A DNA stretch of 44,596 nt from NCBI GenBank assembly GCA_902786965.1, contig CADAEJ010000015.1, positions 1 to 44,596 on the forward strand, read 5' to 3'. The translations under genes and the position numbers were made by a program. The stretch comes from an uncultured Ruminococcus sp. (GTDB taxonomy: Bacteria > Bacillota > Clostridia > Oscillospirales > Ruminococcaceae). Below are positions 40,348 to 44,596 of the stretch, one piece after another. Each line of letters begins with the position of its first letter. The stretch's first letter is position 1. The notes beneath the pieces are model-generated. The model made no database searches and was not told the origin of the DNA. It saw only the letters and a list, made by a program, of their open reading frames with translations.

Positions 40348-42063
40348 ATGGATATTCTTATTAAAAATGTCCGCGCAGTTGACCCGCAGAGCAAACTTGA
40401 CGAGATCACCGATATCGCTATCGCGGACGGTAAGATCGTCAGCATCGGAAAGACCGATGAAACCGCTGAAAGAGTCATTGACGCGCAGGGAAAGCTTACA
40501 GCACTGCCGGGATTATTTGATATGCACGTTCATTTCCGTGACCCCGGACAGACACACAAAGAAGATATATTCACCGGAGCCGCCGCTGCAAAAGCCGGCG
40601 GCTTTACCGGCGTTGCGTGTATGCCCAACACAAAGCCTGTCATCGACAACGCAGAGCTTGTAAAGTATGTGCTTAACAAGGCACAGAAAACAGGCATTGA
40701 CGTTCTGCCGATAGGCTGTGTTACAAAGGGTATGCAAAGCAAGGAGCTTTGCGATTACGACGAGCTTAAAGCCGCAGGTGTCTGCGCGCTGTCAGATGAC
40801 GGGCGGCCTGTGGAAAATGCAGAGCTTATGCGGCAGGCTCTTGAAAAGTCGCTTGAAAACGGACTTACCGTGCTGTCGCATTGTGAGGACCTTAACATCA
40901 TAAACGGCGGCATCATCAACAAGGGCGAGATATCCGCAAAGCTTGGTGTCAAGGGTATGGACAGAGCAAGCGAGGACTCTATCACCGCGCGTGAGATAGC
41001 GCTTGCTATGAGCTGCGGCGCGCATATCCACATATGCCACGTTTCTACAAGAGGCTCGGTGAACATCATCAGAGCCGCAAAAAAAGACGGCGTGAACGTC
41101 ACCTGTGAAACAGGTCCACACTACTTTTCATTCACCGATGAAAAGCTGCTTAGCCGCGATGCCGATTACAGAATGTCCCCTCCGCTTCGTACCGAGGACG
41201 ACAGACAGGCGGTCGAGGAGGCTGTGCTTGACGGCACTATCGACTGCATAATCACCGACCACGCACCGCACAGCGCGCAGGAAAAGGCTGACTTTGAAAC
41301 TGCTCCAAACGGCGTAGTCGGGCTTGAAACATCGCTTGCTGCCACGCTGACAAGGCTGTACCACACGGGCAAGTGCGGACTTGACAAGATAGCAGAACTT
41401 ATGAGCATAAGACCCCGGCAGATACTTGGTCTGCCAACTGCAAAAATAGCTGTCGGCGAGAGGGCAGACCTTGCGATAATCGACACAGACTGCGAGTGGG
41501 AGGTCATTCCCGAGCAGCTTCATTCAAAGAGCAAAAACAGCGTCTTTAAAGGCGAAAGGTTAAAGGGCAAAAACCTGTATACTATCTGCAATGGCAAGAT
41601 AGTATATGAGCCTGTCCGTGTCAGTATAAGGCAGGGTAAATGGGGATCAGTCACCCATAATGCAACTGATGTTCGTCTGTACAGTGCAGACAGCGAGAAA
41701 ATCTTTCTTGAATTCAAGCCTGCGAGAATGCCCGATGACGGCAATATGCAGTGGGAGGACTGGAACTGCTATGACAGCGTGTTCGTGTACAAAACAGACT
41801 ATGACAGGCTGCTCGTGCCCACGCTCAAAAAGCTGTTTCCGCTTGAAGACCCCGACCCAAACGGCTTCGGAACGCAGGAATACTTTGATGTCTGCTTTGA
41901 TAACTGGTTCGGTGCAGACAGCTGGAAAGAATTTATCACGCTGCTTGAACAGCTGATCCCTGCGCTCACCGCAGAGGAGCAGATGTTCATTCGCACGCTG
42001 CTGCCGATGTTCAAAGGCTTTCTTGACATAAGCAGCATCATCTGCGTAGAGGGCAATCAATAA
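40348..42063 (+). CDS. pyrC: Dihydroorotase with an extra C-terminal domain
   Basis: 571 residues. Residues 1-~421 are a complete class I dihydroorotase (third step of UMP synthesis): zinc ligands H60/H62 in FDMHVHFRDPG, LSDDGRPV, H178 in LSHCEDL, H231 in CHVSTRG, D304 in ITDHAPH, and the closing VFKGERLKGKNLYTICNGKIVY. Family members usually end there (~425). About 145 more residues follow in frame with no stop or frameshift sign (IRQGKWGSVTHNATDVRLYS, then FDNWFGADSWKEFITLLEQL), unlike any pyrimidine enzyme I know. Start 2 nt after the previous stop, without a close ribosome site, so coupled. Confidence 0.93.
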   Translation: MDILIKNVRAVDPQSKLDEITDIAIADGKIVSIGKTDETAERVIDAQGKLTALPGLFDMHVHFRDPGQTHKEDIFTGAAAAKAGGFTGVACMPNTKPVIDNAELVKYVLNKAQKTGIDVLPIGCVTKGMQSKELCDYDELKAAGVCALSDDGRPVENAELMRQALEKSLENGLTVLSHCEDLNIINGGIINKGEISAKLGVKGMDRASEDSITAREIALAMSCGAHIHICHVSTRGSVNIIRAAKKDGVNVTCETGPHYFSFTDEKLLSRDADYRMSPPLRTEDDRQAVEEAVLDGTIDCIITDHAPHSAQEKADFETAPNGVVGLETSLAATLTRLYHTGKCGLDKIAELMSIRPRQILGLPTAKIAVGERADLAIIDTDCEWEVIPEQLHSKSKNSVFKGERLKGKNLYTICNGKIVYEPVRVSIRQGKWGSVTHNATDVRLYSADSEKIFLEFKPARMPDDGNMQWEDWNCYDSVFVYKTDYDRLLVPTLKKLFPLEDPDPNGFGTQEYFDVCFDNWFGADSWKEFITLLEQLIPALTAEEQMFIRTLLPMFKGFLDISSIICVEGNQ

Positions 42064-42080
42064 ATTTTAGGAGGTTAAAA

Positions 42081-43022
42081 ATGGGATTTGACAGACTTAT
42101 CGAGAATATCGTGCGCACACAAAACCCTTCTGTTGTTGGACTTGACCCAAAGCTTGAATATGTTCCCGAGTTCATCAGGCAGAAGAATTTCAAGAAATAC
42201 GGCAAGGACTTAAAGGGCGCTGCTAAGGCGATACTTGAATTCAACAAGGAAATAATCGACGAGATACACGACATCTGCCCTGCTATCAAACCGCAGGCTG
42301 CTTACTATGAAATGTACGGCTACCAGGGCATAAAGACGCTTTACAAGACTATCCAGTATGCGCAGAGCAAGGGTATGTTCGTTATGACAGACGGCAAGCG
42401 CAACGACATCGGTGCAACTATGGAGGCTTACGCGACTGCGCACCTCGGTCTTACAGATGTTGACGGCGAGAAGATAGCCGCTTTCGGAAGCGATGCACTG
42501 ACAGTCAACGGCTACCTCGGCACAGACGGTATCGCTCCGCTGCTTGAGCAGTGCAAAGCGTTTGATAAGGGCATTTTCGTGCTGGTAAAGACCTCGAACA
42601 AGTCCTCGGGCGAGCTTCAGGATCTGATGATCGGCAACAAGAGCGTATACGCAACAATGGGCGCTATGTGCGAAAGCTGGGGACGCGATAACATCGGCAA
42701 GTACGGCTATTCCGCAGTCGGTGCTGTTGTTGGCGCAACATATCCCGAGCAGCTTGCCGAAATGCGTGAGGCTCTGCCGCACACTTTCTTCCTCGTGCCC
42801 GGCTACGGCGCACAGGGCGGCGGCGCAGAGGGCGTTGCCAAAGCGTTTGACGAAAACGGACTCGGTGCGATAGTCAATTCTTCAAGAGGCGTTATGTGTG
42901 CCTATAAGAAAGAGGACGGCTGCGACGAGCACGATTTTGCAAAGGCTGCACGCCGCGAGGTCATCAGAATGAAAGAGGACATCACCTCGCACATTCCGCC
43001 GATAAAGGCTGTTGAAAAGTAA
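42081..43022 (+). CDS. pyrF: Orotidine 5'-phosphate decarboxylase, type 2
   Basis: 313 residues. Last step of UMP synthesis. VGLDPKLEYVPEFI, PAIKPQAAYYEMYG, and the catalytic DGKRNDIGATMEAYA (Lys and two Asp) are seen; the length and spacing are those of the longer type 2 group. FLVPGYGAQGGGAEGV is the phosphate-binding end. Start after AGGAGGTTAAAA. It follows pyrC by 17 nt. Confidence 0.96.
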   Translation: MGFDRLIENIVRTQNPSVVGLDPKLEYVPEFIRQKNFKKYGKDLKGAAKAILEFNKEIIDEIHDICPAIKPQAAYYEMYGYQGIKTLYKTIQYAQSKGMFVMTDGKRNDIGATMEAYATAHLGLTDVDGEKIAAFGSDALTVNGYLGTDGIAPLLEQCKAFDKGIFVLVKTSNKSSGELQDLMIGNKSVYATMGAMCESWGRDNIGKYGYSAVGAVVGATYPEQLAEMREALPHTFFLVPGYGAQGGGAEGVAKAFDENGLGAIVNSSRGVMCAYKKEDGCDEHDFAKAARREVIRMKEDITSHIPPIKAVEK

Positions 43023-43130
43023 AAAATCAATAAGAATACTCAACCTATATTTTATACCCGAAGGGGTTTGGGACGGCGCAAATTATACGGAAAGCCCCCA
43101 AGAATATTTCAACAGGTAAAATGCTAATAA

Positions 43131-43177
43131 AAATAACCGCTTATGTTTTATCCCAAACGTAAGCGGTTTATTTTTTT
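43131..43177 (+). terminator. Bidirectional intrinsic terminator
   Basis: AACCGCTTA-TGTTT/AAACg-TAAGCGGTT stem, followed by T-rich sequence on both strands. It overlaps the end of the Xre gene. Confidence 0.85.
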
Positions 43178-43389
43178 GGATATGGTTTTTTGACATTTGT
43201 GCGCCCGATAAGATAATCAACGCTCGTGCCGTAAATATCGGCTATCTGCGAGAGGATCTCCAGCGGAAATGCTCGGCTGCCGTTTTCGTAGTTGGAATAG
43301 GCGCTGCGAGTGATAAAGAGTTTATCGGCGACCTGCTGCTGTGTAAGGTCATTATCTTCACGAAGATTTTTTACCCTGTCAATTTGCAC
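43168..43389 (-). CDS. Xre/Cro-type repressor
   Basis: 73 residues, from a GTG 8 nt after GGAGG (a GTG three codons earlier overlaps that site). The whole protein is one helix-turn-helix: LREDNDLTQQQVADKLFITRSAYSNYENGSRAFPLEILSQIADIYGTSVDYLIGR. It is divergent to the SHOCT membrane protein, with two operators between, so it most likely represses both. Confidence 0.9.
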   Translation of the reverse strand: MQIDRVKNLREDNDLTQQQVADKLFITRSAYSNYENGSRAFPLEILSQIADIYGTSVDYLIGRTNVKKPYPKK

Positions 43390-43416
43390 AAAAATCACCT
43401 CCGAATTTATTATAAC

Positions 43417-43459
43417 ATGACACGCAATGTGTCATTGACATTTGACACGTTTTGTGTCA
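43417..43459. promoter_or_regulatory. Two identical Xre operators
   Basis: TGACAC-N5-GTGTCA at 43418-43434 and again at 43443-43459, centres 25 bp apart. The second lies inside the -35/-10 spacer of the rightward promoter; the first lies beside a TATAAT (43411-43416 on the minus strand) for the repressor gene. Confidence 0.75.
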
Positions 43460-43463
43460 TAAT
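43435..43463 (+). promoter_or_regulatory. Promoter of the SHOCT protein gene
   Basis: TTGACA, 17 nt, CATAAT, covered by the second operator. Confidence 0.7.
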
Positions 43464-43493
43464 ATGAGTATAGAAAAATTTGGAGGTGGGCAT

Positions 43494-44021
43494 ATGGGTT
43501 TCCATAAAGTATCCGGTCAATTAACACTTTTTACAAGTGATGAAATATTATTCACTTGGTTTGCAGGTGTTCTGCTATGGTGCATTATATGGGGATTTGT
43601 CACTAGAGCAATCGTTAAAGGCAAGGGATATGAAAACTCGGGAGCGTGGTTCTTGTGTGGCTTCTTCTTAGGTATTATTGGGGTTATTGTAGCCGCTTGT
43701 AAACCCGCCATAAATGTACCTCTTGCATATCATTATACTAAATCACCTCACAATTATAATCCAGTTTCAACAAAGAATGCTTCATCATCAGGATTCTGGG
43801 TTTGTAAATGTAGAACAATCAATCCAAAAACACAAAACATATGTAAAAATTGTGGTAATATAAGCCCATATGCAACAAAAGAAACCAAGCAAGATGTAAA
43901 AAAAGGTAATAATGCTGAGTCTATAAAAAAACAACTTAATGAATTAAAAGAACTGCAAGAACAAGGTCTTATAACCGAAGATGATTACAACGCTAAGAAA
44001 AAGCAGATACTCAACATATGA
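43494..44021 (+). CDS. Membrane protein with zinc ribbon and SHOCT domain
   Basis: 175 residues. Two membrane segments (~18-37, ~46-67), a Cys-rich ribbon (WVCKCRTINPKTQNICKNCG; C-x-C and C-x2-C), and a C-terminal SHOCT motif (KKQLNELKELQEQGLITEDDYNAKKKQIL). The ATG follows GGAGGTGGGCAT; the earlier in-frame ATG at 43452 lies in the promoter. Clearly more AT-rich than the neighbouring genes, which with its private repressor suggests an acquired cassette. Function unknown. Confidence 0.85.
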   Translation: MGFHKVSGQLTLFTSDEILFTWFAGVLLWCIIWGFVTRAIVKGKGYENSGAWFLCGFFLGIIGVIVAACKPAINVPLAYHYTKSPHNYNPVSTKNASSSGFWVCKCRTINPKTQNICKNCGNISPYATKETKQDVKKGNNAESIKKQLNELKELQEQGLITEDDYNAKKKQILNI

Positions 44022-44026
44022 TAATC

Positions 44027-44052
44027 AAGCCCGACTCGTTCGGGCTTTTTTT
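44027..44052 (+). terminator. Intrinsic terminator after the SHOCT gene
   Basis: AAGCCCGA/TCGGGCTT stem, short loop, T7. Confidence 0.88.
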
Positions 44053-44062
44053 GCTAAAATTA

Positions 44063-44091
44063 TTGACAAAGCGTAAGGCTTGCATTATAAT
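44063..44091 (+). promoter_or_regulatory. Promoter of the last, partial gene
   Basis: TTGACA, 17 nt, TATAAT. Confidence 0.8.
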
Positions 44092-44136
44092 ATAGCTGCG
44101 GATATAAAGACAAACCGCAGAAAGTTTGGGGTTAAA

Positions 44137-44596
44137 ATGAATACTGATCCATTTAAAGACACTACTCAATGGCTCGACGGAAGCGAAATGCCGCAGGAGG
44201 CTGTTGACCATATCATTCGCTCGATCAGGCTCACTTATTACACTTATACAGCGCTTATTCTGCTCCCGACAGTCCTTATTACCTGCGTTGCTGTTTGCGG
44301 TTATCTGAAAGATCACAACCCCATAGCATTTGCAATTTTATTGTTTTGGCTGCCCGGGCTGCATTTTTTGCGAAGCGGTATCAAGCACGTGCGGATACTC
44401 AAAAAGCGGAAGTTCCTGTGGGTAGAAGGAGTCACGGGCGGAATTTTTGCACCAAAGGTCAGGGGAGAAGGACTGCCCGGCATTTTTGTCAGAACAGACA
44501 GCAGCGAGATTATGATAAAAAACTATCCTTTGCATTCGACTTTAGGGTGGAAAAAAGAGGGTGTCCCCGTCTATTCGGTGATGTTCAACACATACG
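44137..44596 (+). CDS. Membrane protein, 3' end outside the window
   Basis: An open frame from ATG 44137 to the window edge, 153 codons with no stop, 45 nt after a perfect promoter. Two membrane segments around residues 35-57 and 62-80 (LTYYTYTALILLPTVLIT, then PIAFAILLFWLPGLHFL), then a soluble part (LWVEGVTGGIFAPK, GLPGIFVRTDSSEIMI). The ribosome site is weak (TTTGGGGTTAAA). Family not recognised from the part seen. Confidence 0.7.
   Translation, partial: MNTDPFKDTTQWLDGSEMPQEAVDHIIRSIRLTYYTYTALILLPTVLITCVAVCGYLKDHNPIAFAILLFWLPGLHFLRSGIKHVRILKKRKFLWVEGVTGGIFAPKVRGEGLPGIFVRTDSSEIMIKNYPLHSTLGWKKEGVPVYSVMFNTY

Noticed and set aside
43023..43130. Possible small gene or riboswitch after pyrF
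   Set aside because: Only a GGGG/CCCC pairing near 43064-43100 was seen; no ORF with a ribosome site and no known riboswitch motif.

Overview
The window reads as chromosomal DNA of a Ruminococcus-like member of the Oscillospiraceae (Clostridia). Support: the ylxM-ffh-rpsP-khpA cluster, a tryptophan T-box, strong AGGAGG ribosome sites, TTGACA-17-TATAAT promoters, AdhE fermentation, many small Ser/Thr-rich lipoproteins with a (S/L)MTAC-type lipobox, and three tandem serpins like those of gut Ruminococcaceae. Genus is an inference. No rRNA, tRNA, transposase, CRISPR array or integrase was recognised.

Layout. 1-4.4 kb: end of NADP-isocitrate dehydrogenase, an ECF sigma/anti-sigma pair with a textbook autoregulatory promoter, a lipoprotein, and a phosphotransferase-fold protein lacking both catalytic aspartates. 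4.5-7.3 kb: adhE with a strong promoter and a probable Rex site. 7.3-12.6 kb: a lipoprotein, nadB-nadC (nadC lacks its usual C-terminus), a DUF3795 protein, uridine phosphorylase and an unknown protein. 12.6-17.7 kb: AI-2E-type transporter, T-box-controlled trpS, a 160-bp palindromic element in the rnhA leader, rnhA-mnmA and an unknown gene. 17.7-25.2 kb: lipoprotein, thrH, three serpins, an FkbM methyltransferase and a PH-like protein. 25.2-28.6 kb: a Spo0A-like regulator with a degenerate receiver, a Thr-rich lipoprotein with an AT-rich 3' part, a 6S-like RNA and a DUF1292 protein.

28.79-30.20 kb is the most unusual stretch. It is a self-contained transcription unit of about 1.38 kb with an excellent promoter and terminator but no normal gene. 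A highly structured 5' domain is followed by about 13 degenerate copies of a Shine-Dalgarno-like box (consensus near GAAAGGAGTGAGTCC or TGGAGTG). Most are followed 8-9 nt later by ATG and an ORF of only 1 to 18 codons, including three Met-Ala-stop minigenes that differ only synonymously, with small hairpins between units. I recognise no family for it.

30.2-43.1 kb: aldo/keto reductase, a stand-alone FakA-like domain, ylxM-ffh-rpsP-khpA with competing hairpins before khpA, ruvX with a membrane protein, manA-membrane protein-ROK glucokinase-unknown, then ilvD-unknown-pyrC-pyrF, where PyrC carries an unexplained C-terminal extension of about 145 residues. 43.1-44.6 kb: an AT-rich Xre repressor/SHOCT membrane-protein cassette with two identical operators, and the start of a membrane protein cut by the window edge.

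The genes are mostly housekeeping (NAD and pyrimidine synthesis, amino acids, translation, fermentation) with lineage-specific surface lipoproteins and serpins between them.
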